DNA of 64,000 nucleotides from Monarcha castaneiventris obscurior. Its lineage: Eukaryota; Chordata; Aves; Passeriformes; Monarchidae. A model generated the notes under the pieces. It saw nothing but the letters and a program-made list of their open reading frames with translations. It had not been told where the DNA came from and made no database searches. Position 1 is the first letter of the stretch; every line of letters starts with the position of its first letter. The stretch covers positions 18,712,501-18,776,500 of the forward strand of contig JAMPIT010000379.1 in NCBI GenBank assembly GCA_026261815.1. Direction: 5' to 3'. The translations under genes were made by a program, and so were the position numbers. Positions 49,859 to 59,569 of the stretch are shown piece by piece.

Positions 49859-52746
49859 TGGGTGAAGCCTCCGAAGAGGCTTTTCCTGGTACTTGTCCCG
49901 TGGAATGGAATTCACAGAAGCACATGCATTGAATAGAGAAAGGCACAGTCTAGTCTTTAGGAAATGCTGAGGAATGACAGCCACTTATCCCAGAGAGAAC
50001 TGGAAACCAGTGCTCAGGAAAAAAAGGAAGACCTACAGAGAAAAAAATCCTCAGTGTTTTCCTGCAAACTAAGTTTAGATGTCTCCTCCTTTGGCTTGCT
50101 TGCAATTTGGTGGTTTTTCTCAACACATTGCCTGCTACATCACTTAACCTTCCACACAATTTGCAAAGGGCAATATGTAATAGAACAAGGCTAACATAGA
50201 GGTGCTGTAATTCTCTGTGTTGTAGCATCTACATCCTTTTAGATTCTAACCATTACTTTAACAATTCAAGTCCTACCAATGAACTCTTCATATAGGGTCT
50301 GGTGGTCACAATAAGGCATTGTCACACTTGTTTCAGAAAATGGCTCACGTGTTTCAGTACAGACAGGATCTATATAAAATAAAAACCCTGAAAACAGGAG
50401 GTTTATGTCATCTTACATAAAACTGCTCTCCTTGTGAAAGCAAGAATTTGACCTCTTCCGTCATTTAGGAAAGCTCTTCAGTTAGTGCAGAAGGAAGAGT
50501 GGCTTCTCTTCAATTACAGGCAGATTTAAAAAATTATATTAACTATTATGAAAAGATCAAGATGTATCAATGTCATAATAATGTGATATTTAATACAGCA
50601 TTTAGAATATACTAGTATTTTCTTCAATCAACATTTTGAAATAGGATCTCATAAACATACTGATTACAGCAGAATTTCTTCTGTACCTTGGAGTCCCCTA
50701 AAATAAGGCACATGACTTTTTATTTACTTTCAGCTCAAAGCTAAAGTCAAAAAAGTTAATTTTTATGAAGAAAAGAAATATGTTTTTTTCTGATGTTTTA
50801 AAAATGAAGAATTTAATTTTTGCTTGTTTAAATGTGTTAAAATAATATCTCTTGTGTTTATGACAGAAACTGTTCACTCATTTGAGCTCCCAAATACTTG
50901 TGGTACTTCTGAAATTCATTTGATTTAATATTCATGAAAAAATTCACTTAGCTCTAATTTTTACAAGTAAAAGATACAGTCAAGAGCAAACTCTCCATCA
51001 AACACATCATCTTTTCTTACTGCCCCAAAATGGGTTGTAATCTCCTTGAAAACAGTCGGTATTCAGATTTATTTGATGAATAGTTCTTCTCAGGAATTCA
51101 ATTTGCTAACTTATAACCTTACTCTTGATGGGGACTGCATAATCAAAGTTGCTCATTTTGCAGCCACTACAGCATGAGCTTTTTCACAGCTTGGCTAGAG
51201 TAGAAAGCTTTTTATAATAAGGCTCTGGTAGACAGCAGTGTACCGGATATTAGACTTGTCCCAGAGGGTCCATTCTCCTATAGCTCTGCATGCATAATGG
51301 CGGAAGAAGGATATAGCCCCTTGATCTTTAGCACAGAAAAAATAAGAAATCAATTATGTCTGACTTTCTAGCAATGTTCTGCTATTAATTACATTTAATG
51401 GTTACAAAACTCACATGTAGGCATCCTTATGAAGAAATAAAGAAGCCAAGGGCCAAGGAGCCAACACATGACTAAATAGGGCACCAGCTTTTGAATTAAT
51501 ACATGTACAGCTGCCAGAGCTGTCTTGCATACACAAAATATTCAGCTCAACCCTACCCAATATCTGAGGAAACCTACCCCTGTTCTAATTTTTCTTTTCT
51601 TGTTAGGTTGTGCACAACTAAGGAGCAATCTGAGAAGTATCTTAGAAAGTAAATTTGATTAATCCACTTACTGCTTAAAGTATCTACCTTTTAAAACACT
51701 GAATATTGGCTCCAGCAAATAAAAGTCTAGCAGCACTTAATTTCTGAAAATGCTGATTTTTTTTAAAGCTGTACTTTAGTCTAGGTTCATATGAAATATA
51801 TCTGTTTGTTTGCTTCATATTCATTTTCTGATAAATTGATAAATAAGGGTTTAAAAATGGAAGTCCAAAATGTATTTTGTTTTTAGCACAAGGCATTAAG
51901 CTACTTGAGCTTTCAAATACCTTGTGGTTTTCCTAAAAAACATCTATTTTAATATTCATCGAAAATTATGCACACACATAATAGCATTCAAATTATTTAT
52001 TACAAATTTTTTAATTACTGTAATTGTTACTCTGTATTTTGGTGGCTAGAAGTATCAGTGAGTAGGACTAAACCAATCATTTTCACGTAATAATTTATTT
52101 GCTGAAATATGTGAGGTTAAACACTCAGATGTTAACTGTGAAGTCAAATACGCTTGAACAGGGTGGGGAGAATTGAAAACATCAACAATATATTTTCCTG
52201 TTTCCTAACATTTTTATTTTTCAGGATAATTTCACAAGGGGACATAGACATCATTTGCAAAAGAATGAGAAGGCTGATTTTCAATTTAACTTTTCATTTC
52301 CTTTGCTTTGGTTACAAATCTCCTTAAACAAAATATTCCTTGTTAAGGTGCACTTTTTAATGGACAAAAATCCTTAAATTATTAAGTATTGTTAGGAAAC
52401 CAGAAAAAAAACCAACCCATAGTAAATGTATTGAGCACTTATTCCTTTTTTTACTATCTTTAAGTGAATAGCAATGAAACAGACACAGCAGACCTTTCTG
52501 TTCTTTGCTCACTTAATGCCATTTAATTTTATGATTGAGGTTCTGGTGGATTGGATGGGGATATTGATATAGGATCTACTACCTTTTAATCCAAAAACAA
52601 TTCTATAGCTCTGGTTCTAGCACTGCCTCTGAGTGAACTTGTAAAGGACATTTCTAGTGCAGGCAGTGAGCAGTGCCTAATGAAGAACAGCACCTGGGCT
52701 GACCGTATCACCAAATTTCACTGATCTTAGAGCTACTTTAATTACG
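49859..52746. other. Unique AT-rich non-coding DNA
   Basis: No gene recognised. A GC-rich inverted word GCCTCCGAAGAGGC at 49867-49880 lies just past the tRNA-like relic. Frames at 49950-50228 minus and 49964-50194 plus are antisense shadows of each other. Confidence 0.5.
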
Positions 52747-52850
52747 GGGACTGAGAACTGGGAAGGACCTCCTGGGCCATTGAAAATAGTCTCCTGGCAC
52801 CACAAGCAACCACCTCATATAATATCCTTGCTAAACTGATTGTACTCTTC
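52747..52850 (-). mobile_element. Old CR1-like 3'-end fragment, divergent subfamily
   Basis: The plus strand carries GGGAAGGACCTCCTGGGCCA, TAGTCTCCTGGCACCACAAG, then CAACCACCTCATATAATATC and a TAAACTGAT word. This order resembles the inverted 3' ends of older CR1 elements well known in turtles ('gggacctcctgggtcatcgagtcc', 'caaccccttcatataatcc'). It differs from the CR1 type of the other copies here. Recognition is from memory of the pattern. Confidence 0.5.
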
Positions 52851-54360
52851 TTACTTCATCTGTTTCACACACAATAGAAGAGGATTACAAAGAGACTCAA
52901 ATGAGAAGTGTCTGATGGGCCAGGCTGAGATCACGTGTCTCTGAATAATGTCAGATGGATTTTGGTAATTTAAAGGACAATATTTCCTTTTAGTGAGACC
53001 TTAGTGATGCTGATTCACTACAAACCAGCATATGTCTAACCAACATATAGCAAATAAACAACCTATTTCCAAAAAAATAGAGAAGGTGTAATTTTCATAA
53101 AACCATAGGAAAAAAAAATCACCATTTTTGTGTTTCTCCTTCTTGGATTTTAGATTCTTGCCTCATAATAGCTGCGGGGTCTCTCACACTGGCTTTTCTC
53201 TTCCATGACCACTGCCTCTTACATCATCTTCAGATACTGATTGTGAACCAGAAGAGCATGACTGAACACTGTGCTCTGATGGGAAGTAATTACAGTTTTT
53301 GTCTGCAGCTACAGTGCTCTTAGCTAAATGGTGTGGCTCCTGCATTCCAGATGCATTTAACCTAGGCCATTCCTCATTTAAGCCTTGGGATACCACAGAC
53401 AGTCCAGTCTAACTATTGCAGCTGAACTCTCAAATCCACTGTTGCATACACCAGACCTGGTAGGCAAACATCCTTCAGCTTGGAGAGGCAACCAGGGCAC
53501 CCACAGCTTGCATGACCCACCTTGGAGACATTCCCTTCACACCCAAAAAGTTAAAAATCTTCAAATTCAGCTGGGCATCACTGTTACTGTCTGGACAAGT
53601 TATTAGGCACAGGCACAAAGAACAAGGATGAGATTTTCAACAGGATAGGAAATCCAGAGACCTTCTTGGTGGCACATTTTAGTGCCATGCAAAATATAAG
53701 CATTTGCTTGGACCGCCTTTAGAATAAAATTAAATACTGCTAACAATAAAATGAGCACACTTTCATTCCTGAATAAAATATTTAATATTTTTTGGGATTT
53801 TTTTAAATTACTTCAGATGCCCTGCTGAGATGTTCTGCGTGCTTGAAAATAAAATGGAACAAGCACCCCATTTAGACCTCATCCCACAGCTTCTTGAGTG
53901 AAGACAGAACACCAACCTTGCATTTTGACATTACTCTGGCACTCACTGCATGAAGGCAGTCTGTCAGGAAGCTTCTTACTTTGGGTGGTGCATACATGGT
54001 ATATATAAAAACTTCTCTTTTTTTTTGTTTTCAGAACTGTACAATCTGCACCTTCAGTAAGTCTTTTGAAAAGCATTGTGTCTTGAAAATCCACAGGAAA
54101 TCCATACCCTTTGAAAAACCACAAAAAGTGTCTTTAAGGAAATAAGGATAGCATGATGTTGGGGCGCATATTACAGGAAGAAGCAAATTCTGAAATGAAA
54201 ATGAGACTTGAGGGCAGTTCGGGGTGAGGAAAGAGAGAAGCTCTGGGTTAAAACACCACTTATATTTACACTTAGACAAATATAACCTATACTGATCTGG
54301 AACGACACTTTTTTCATAACCAAGCTCTGGTTATACACAGGAAAATATGGTAGTCTTTAC

Positions 54361-54399
<39 letters not shown>

Positions 54400-55961
54400 T
54401 TTTAATTTGGACACTCGGTTTGACAATCCCAAGAAACAGCTAAAATTCTCTGCATGTAAATTTCTACCCTCAGCTAAATACCTAGGGATGTTCAGGGAAG
54501 ATTTAATTGGAAGCAACCAAAAAAAAAGAAAGAAAAAAAGAAAAGAGTTACTGTGCCCCAGTGAATAATTTATAGCTGTTTCCTTTTCAACAAAGGGAAT
54601 GTTGAATGTTTTTGACAATAGCAGGTACATAATTGTTTTATGCTGGAGGCATTTATTGTAACTCATTCATTATATCATCTTGCTAGTTTTCATGGCATGC
54701 ATTTATTTGTTCTCTTAGTGGAACAATTTGAATGACAACTAGGAGAAATAGTGGGGGACTGAGAGTGAGAAATAGCATGTTAAAAGATTTAAACCAGTTT
54801 GATAGACAGCTTGAAAACACCATCAACACCACTAGCACAGGGAGAGCGAAAGGCCTATATCCAGTGACCACAATTTTTAATAAATTACTCTTTTTTTTCC
54901 AGAACTGTCTTTGTTCATTCATTTCAGTTGATCTGGGTCAGAAAGGAGACTATTATACAATGAAAAGCTTAAGATGGTGAAAGAGGAAAAGAAGACAACA
55001 CAACCACATGTGAGAAAATCATGAGGGAAAGTCAAATCCATGAGTTCCTCTAAAGTAATAACTAAACCTAGAAGTTTGACACAGACAGTGAGACCATATA
55101 TCTGACAGAATTCTGAGGCTTTTGTGACGATTTTCACTGGGAAAACATTTTAATTATATTGAGTCATTACCCCTCTAATTTTTTTAAGTTGTAAAAACTC
55201 AGAGTTCTCCACATCCTTTTCTTTCTGATCTTCCCATCAGAGGAAATGCAATTGTAAAGGTTGGTGGAAAGACAGTGAATATGTATTAAAAAATACCAGA
55301 GCCTTCTTCGATTGGTCAAGTTCTGCTAATATGTCAATTTTTAGAGGTACAAGCCAGTGTTGTTTCTGTGACCTTGATGATGCTACCATAACTTCCAGCA
55401 TCTGATTGGTAAAATCTACCAAAGCCTTTGCAGATATTTTAAGATTACTATTAATATTTCACAGTAAATTGTGCATCTATTTTTGCTCTCATTTGTGTGA
55501 ACATAGGTGTAGATACAAGTATAAAAATATTTATATGTTACCAACCTTACTCAATGGTGTTTTCAAATATTCTTCCTGGGTTTTAATAATTTATAAATAA
55601 GCCTTTTAAGATTTGGCTATTGCAAAACCATAGCAGGAGTTCCTAATAAGTGAATATGAACTCAGGTAACTGTTCAATGTCAGGTACACTGCTCTTCTGC
55701 CTTTGCTTCAGTAACCATCTTCTCTTGCTTCGCATCCTTCTCCAGTCCTTTTTGTAAAAAGGCACTTCATGTCTTATACAACTTCACTCATTAGTTCAGT
55801 AGGGTTTTTGAATTATTATATTTGACATCATACTCCCTATTTAGTCAATAGTCAGAACTATTCCCTAATTTGAACATACAGTGTAGGAGAGTACCACAAG
55901 TTATTCTCTTTCCCTGTTTACTGCTGAGATATTTCTGCCAACAGCACCTTAAGTTGATATG
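52851..55961. other. Unique AT-rich non-coding DNA
   Basis: No gene recognised. It holds the ATT microsatellite at 54358-54402 and an A/G-rich patch at about 54519-54547. The 111-codon minus frame at 54331-54666 contains an Ile run that is just the ATT repeat translated, and the 54347-54568 plus frame is its counterpart. Other frames are short and unrecognised. Confidence 0.55.
54358..54402. repeat. (ATT)n trinucleotide microsatellite
   Basis: Eleven or twelve nearly uninterrupted TTA/ATT units seen directly, with a C interruption near the right edge. The length suggests it may vary between individuals. Confidence 0.95.
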
Positions 55962-56024
55962 AACCTAATCCAAAACCCACTGAAATCACAGCCACACCAG
56001 TGACTTCAATGGGATTTGTACACT
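55962..56024. repeat. Fossil palindromic short element (MITE-like)
   Basis: AACCCACTGAAATCAC at 55974-55989 is nearly the reverse complement of GTGACTTCAATGGGAT at 56000-56015 (13 of 16 positions), separated by a 10-base loop. Outer words CCTAATCCAAA and GGGATTTG fit the family whose palindrome reads 'ccaaa-cccattgaagtcaatggg'. Such elements are dispersed and ancient in reptiles and birds. The family name is uncertain. Confidence 0.55.
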
Positions 56025-56146
56025 TGAGGCAAAATCATGGCAATTGTTGAATTAAAGGACCTTTTTTGACCCACACCAAACTCTTCCTGAATTAAAGAGT
56101 ATAGTTATGTGAAAAACAGCAGGAAAAAAAAGTAATAGGTAAAAAA

Positions 56147-57082
56147 TCACAATCACAAAATTCTTAGGGTTGGAAGGGACCTCTGGAGATCATCTAGTTC
56201 AACCTTCCTGCCAAGGCAGGGTCACTTGGAGCACCTGTTACACAGGAACAAAGCCAGGTGGGTTTTGAATGTCTCCAGAGAAGGAGATTCCACAACCTCC
56301 CTGGGTGGCCTGTTACAGTGCTCTGCCACCCACAATGTAAAGAAGTTCATCCTCGAGTTGAGGTGAAACTACTTGTAGTTTAGTTTATGGGCATTGCTCC
56401 TTGTTCTGTCTCTGGGTACCATTTAAAAGAATCTGGCACCATCTTTTGGCACCTGCCCTGGGGATATTTATCTGCAATTGTGAGATCCACTCTCAGTCTT
56501 CTCTTCTCCAGACTAAACAGGCCCAGCTCCCACAGTCTTTCCTCATGAGAGAGAAGCTCCAGACCCCTCATCACCCTTGTGGCCTCTGCCAGACCCTCTC
56601 CAGTAGCTGCTTGTCTTCCCTGTACTGAGGAGCCCAGAAATGGCCACAGCACTCCAGATGTGGCCTCACCAGGGCCGAGCAGAGGGGAAGGATCACCTCC
56701 CCTGACCTGCTGGCCACACTCTTCCTGAGGCACCCCAGGATACCATTGGCCCTCCTGGCCACAAGGACACACTGCCAGCTCATGGTCACCTTGTCATCCA
56801 AGACCCCCAGGTCCTTCTCCACAGAGCTGCTCTCCAGCAGGTCAGCCCCCAGCCTGTGCTGGTACTTGGGGTTATTCCTCTCCTGGTGCAGTACCAAACA
56901 CCTGCCCTCGTTGAACCTCATTAGGTTTCTCTGCTCAGTTCTCCAGCCTGTCAAGGTCCTGCTGGATGTCAGCACAGGCTTCAGGTGGATCAGCCACTCC
57001 CCCCATTTCATATCATCATAAAACTTGCCAAGGGGGCATTCTACCCCCATATCCAGAAAGTTGATAAACAATTTGAATAAGA
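56147..57082 (-). mobile_element. CR1 LINE, minus strand, best-preserved copy, 5'-truncated
   Basis: Read on the minus strand this is about 0.93 kb of CR1: the C-terminal part of the reverse-transcriptase protein and the complete 3' end. Translation gives, in order, GEWLIHLKPVL, WRTEQRNLMRFNEGRC, YQHRLGADLLESS, EKDLGVLDDKVTMSWQC, RRANGILGCLRKSVASR, EVILPLCSALVRPHLE and FWAPQYREDKQLLERVWQRP, a standard CR1 order. Two long frames cover it: 57071-56571, then 56772-56380 with MRGLELLSHEERLWELGL in another frame. A frameshift therefore lies near 56575. The 3' end is at 56147-56200, with CR1 terminal words (AATCACAATCACAAAATTC, GGTTGGAAGGGACC). Truncated at the 5' side, where an A run (57089-57103) follows. 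It lacks the catalytic box and is inactive. Confidence 0.96.
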
Positions 57083-57088
57083 CTGGGG

Positions 57089-57103
57089 AAAAAAAAAAAA
57101 AAG
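57089..57103. repeat. Poly(A) run at the truncated side of the CR1
   Basis: An A run directly beside the 5'-truncation point of the minus-strand CR1. CR1 elements do not end in poly(A), and this run is at the wrong end in any case. It is probably a pre-existing simple repeat at the insertion site. Confidence 0.8.
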
Positions 57104-57424
57104 GAAACTGTTAGGGTTTTCATCAAAGTGCTGAGTCCTCTCAAGAGGTAAGAAACTCACATTACTGTAGAAGAGCTAAAATCCAAACATCTGTTGTCTG
57201 TACAACAAAGTTTGTACCCTCCTGAACCATCGAGACTGCAAGAAGGAGAGCCTAGGACATGTCAAGAGGCTAATAAGTGTCAGGCTCTTTCCCTTCTTGA
57301 AATCTGTAGCCTGTGTTGAAACTGTCACTTTCCTTGCGTGTGAATACTGGCAATGTAAATGATAAACCTCATCTTGAGGAGTAAGATGGGATTATGTTTA
57401 TCTGCTTGTTTAGATATATCACTG
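57104..57424. other. Unique DNA between CR1 copies
   Basis: About 320 bases without a recognisable gene or repeat. Confidence 0.6.
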
Positions 57425-57503
57425 AATCATAGAATAATTTGGGTTGGAAGGGAACTTAAAGATGATTTAGTTTCAACCCCCACTCATGGGCAGGAGCACT
57501 GCC
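57425..57503 (-). mobile_element. CR1 3'-terminal fragment
   Basis: AATCATAGAATAATTTGGGT, TGGAAGGGAACTTAAAGATG, ATTTAGTTTCAACCCC and ATGGGCAGGAGCACTGCC are the inverted last 80 bases of a CR1. It keeps the terminal TCATAGAAT-type repeat. It belongs to a different 3'-end type from the 56.1-kb copy, which is an independent insertion. Confidence 0.92.
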
Positions 57504-57547
57504 TAATATATAGCAGTCTAGAATCCTATCAGAAAAAACCTTGTTCA

Positions 57548-57600
57548 CTTGAAATTAACTGGAGTCTTGCCACTGAGTTCAGTGTGGCCAGAATTTCATC
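57548..57600. repeat. Fossil palindromic short element (MITE-like)
   Basis: ACTTGAAATTAACTGGAGTC and TTGCCACTGAGTTCAGTG with CAGAATTTCATC follow the order of the family word 'ttgaaatcaatgg-agtcttgccattgacttcagtgggagcaggatttc'. The two halves are imperfect inverted copies around AGTCTTGCC. It lies between a CR1 fragment and a MIR-like fossil. Confidence 0.5.
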
Positions 57601-57657
57601 AAGGGGTTTTAATGGGACTGACTACCCAAATAAATAAAGCAAGGAGGATTTGGCTGT

Positions 57658-57738
57658 CAGTGACCTATGCAAGATTTCACAGTCAGCAATAAAATCCAAA
57701 TCAACTAACTCAGCGCACTATTCTGAAACCACAGACTT
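57658..57738 (-). repeat. MIR/tRNA-SINE-like ancient fragment, antisense
   Basis: The plus strand reads CAGTGACCTATGCAAGATTT, CACAGTCAGCAATAAAATCC, AAATCAACTAACTCAGCGCA and TATTCTGAAACCACAGAC. This follows the inverted MIR-like order 'tgacttgccaaggtcacacagcaag', 'aataaaatccaaatct', 'tgactcccagtccagtgct', 'ctaaccacta'. The last word would correspond to the tRNA-derived head. Confidence 0.5.
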
Positions 57739-58859
57739 CTCCCTTCAAACCCAAATATCTAGGAAGTTTTGATAACAGAAGAGCAGTAAAGTAGATGGAC
57801 AACAAAGGAAATGGTAAGGGGAAAAATATATTTAGTTATCTATTTTGAGAGCTGGAACATTTATAGTTTCAATATTTTTCATCTTGTAATCTCTCTCACA
57901 TATTAATTTGATTACATTTAATTGCCTTGGACTAGGGTTGCAGGTTTTGATATTTTTTGGGTTTGGGTTGGGTTTTGTCAGTTCATTTTCTTTTTAAAAA
58001 ACAGGCGGAAAGTGATAAAATAATTCTGAAGCTCAAAACAGCTTTAAAATGCCTGAAACTCTTTAATATCAAGAACAATTTTATCAAATAATTTGAAGAT
58101 GTTTAATATGTACTGTTTAGGATGTTAATTTTTTTCCCGAAATTAATTTTTCTGCTTTTACTGTGATTTTTTTTTTTCTAGCTTGTTGAATTGTAGGAGA
58201 GCTGAGTATTTGGTCAGAGTACCTGAAAGAAAAAAAATCACCTTGAATTTATTTTTTCTATCTCAGGAAGAAATATGATAAATGAAGATAGAGGATAATA
58301 GTTGACATGTTTTTACAAACGAAATTATGGTGAGTGCCACCATCATCCTGCATTAAATGCATTGCATATGCATACATGTGCACACATGTTTGTTTAAAGA
58401 CTATATGATTTTCTTACTCTCTAAGCTACAGTTAATGCACTAAAATTTAGTTAGATGCTTAGCTTTCCTGGTTGTGGATCTAATGCAGTATTTTTTTTGA
58501 TTCCCATTCAAACCATCTGTTTATTTTATTCTAATGTATCATGCCATAATTTCATGTAATTATGGACATCCAGTCTTCCAAGACAAACAGCTGACACCTG
58601 GAGATATGTAAGCAATAACTCATAAGTTAGGGTTATCTGCCCAACTCTCATTACATTGACATTTAAAGTATATTCTATGAAGTTCGAGTTAAACCAAAAA
58701 CGTTATTCAGTGGTTCTTGGATTCAGAAATAAACATACAATAGGCTAGACAGAGATTGTCAGCCTGTCATTATAATACTGGCTGTTAACAACCACAATTA
58801 AGGAAGACTACATATCAATTATTATTTGTCTGGAACATGAACTTCCCTAAGCATGAAAG

Positions 58860-58990
58860 GATGTGATGCAGCCTGTATTACTGTCTCCACTCTTCAGCTA
58901 ATTAGTACTGTTTTTAATGGCTTCATCTGCCCAGGATCAATTGTCTAATGGGGAACAGTTCTCTGTCAGTTAATAAGGTGAAGAACTGTA
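58860..58990. promoter_or_regulatory. Candidate conserved non-coding element
   Basis: An evenly composed stretch with CAGCTAATTAGTACTG, ATCAATTGTCTAATGG and CAGTTAATAAGG words, which are homeodomain-type cores spaced about 30-40 bases apart. No repeat is seen. Suggested by texture alone. Confidence 0.18.
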
Positions 58991-59140
58991 TAATATGATT
59001 ATGTCTGGCTCCAAAATAGTGCTTCAAACAACACTAAAACAATCATGTGATGGAATAAATAGACTGAGGCAGGACTGCCAGATAATTCTGGAGCAAGTAG
59101 ATTGTTCCAGTAAGGGTACAAATGTCTGATACAAGAATGT

Positions 59141-59569
59141 GTGGCACACAGTAAGCAAAGACTAGGACATTGTCTAGAAATGCTGGAAGTTCAATTAAGA
59201 GAAAGAGCCAGAGGCAATGTGCGTTTAAACTGGTGTTTAAAGAACATTAGCACAAGGAATGTGAAAGGGAAGGGCCCTATTTCCAAAAATACTTGCTGCA
59301 GAAATAAACTGCTTTGTGGTTGTCCTGCTTGGAAGAGCATGCATTTTAAACTTTCCATTCAGAAAATGCCAGCCAGTACTGAAAAGGGCAGAAAACAGCT
59401 TGATTATAAATACTGTATGTCTCTAGGCTGCAAAATGTGGGCTATATATAAGCATGCTTACATCATTCATATTTTGCAAGATAGTTGGATGTTATCCTTT
59501 TGGTCAGTTACAGGTAGTTTGGTAGATTATTACTTATCAGGATGTCAGCATTGGGCAACTCAGCACTGA
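59141..59569 (+). other. Unrecognised 143-codon open frame
   Basis: A stop-free run of about 429 bases outside any repeat. It begins with a GTG codon; the first true ATG is at about 59180. The N-terminal half is Lys/Arg-rich with scattered Cys, and the C-terminal half is hydrophobic and aromatic. No domain or motif is recognised. With roughly 6-7% stop codons expected in DNA of this composition, one such run in 64 kb is only mildly surprising. No splice-site pattern supports an exon. Probably chance. Confidence 0.2.

Noticed and set aside
54331..54666. 111-codon minus frame with an Ile run
   Set aside because: The Ile run is the ATT microsatellite; no other support.
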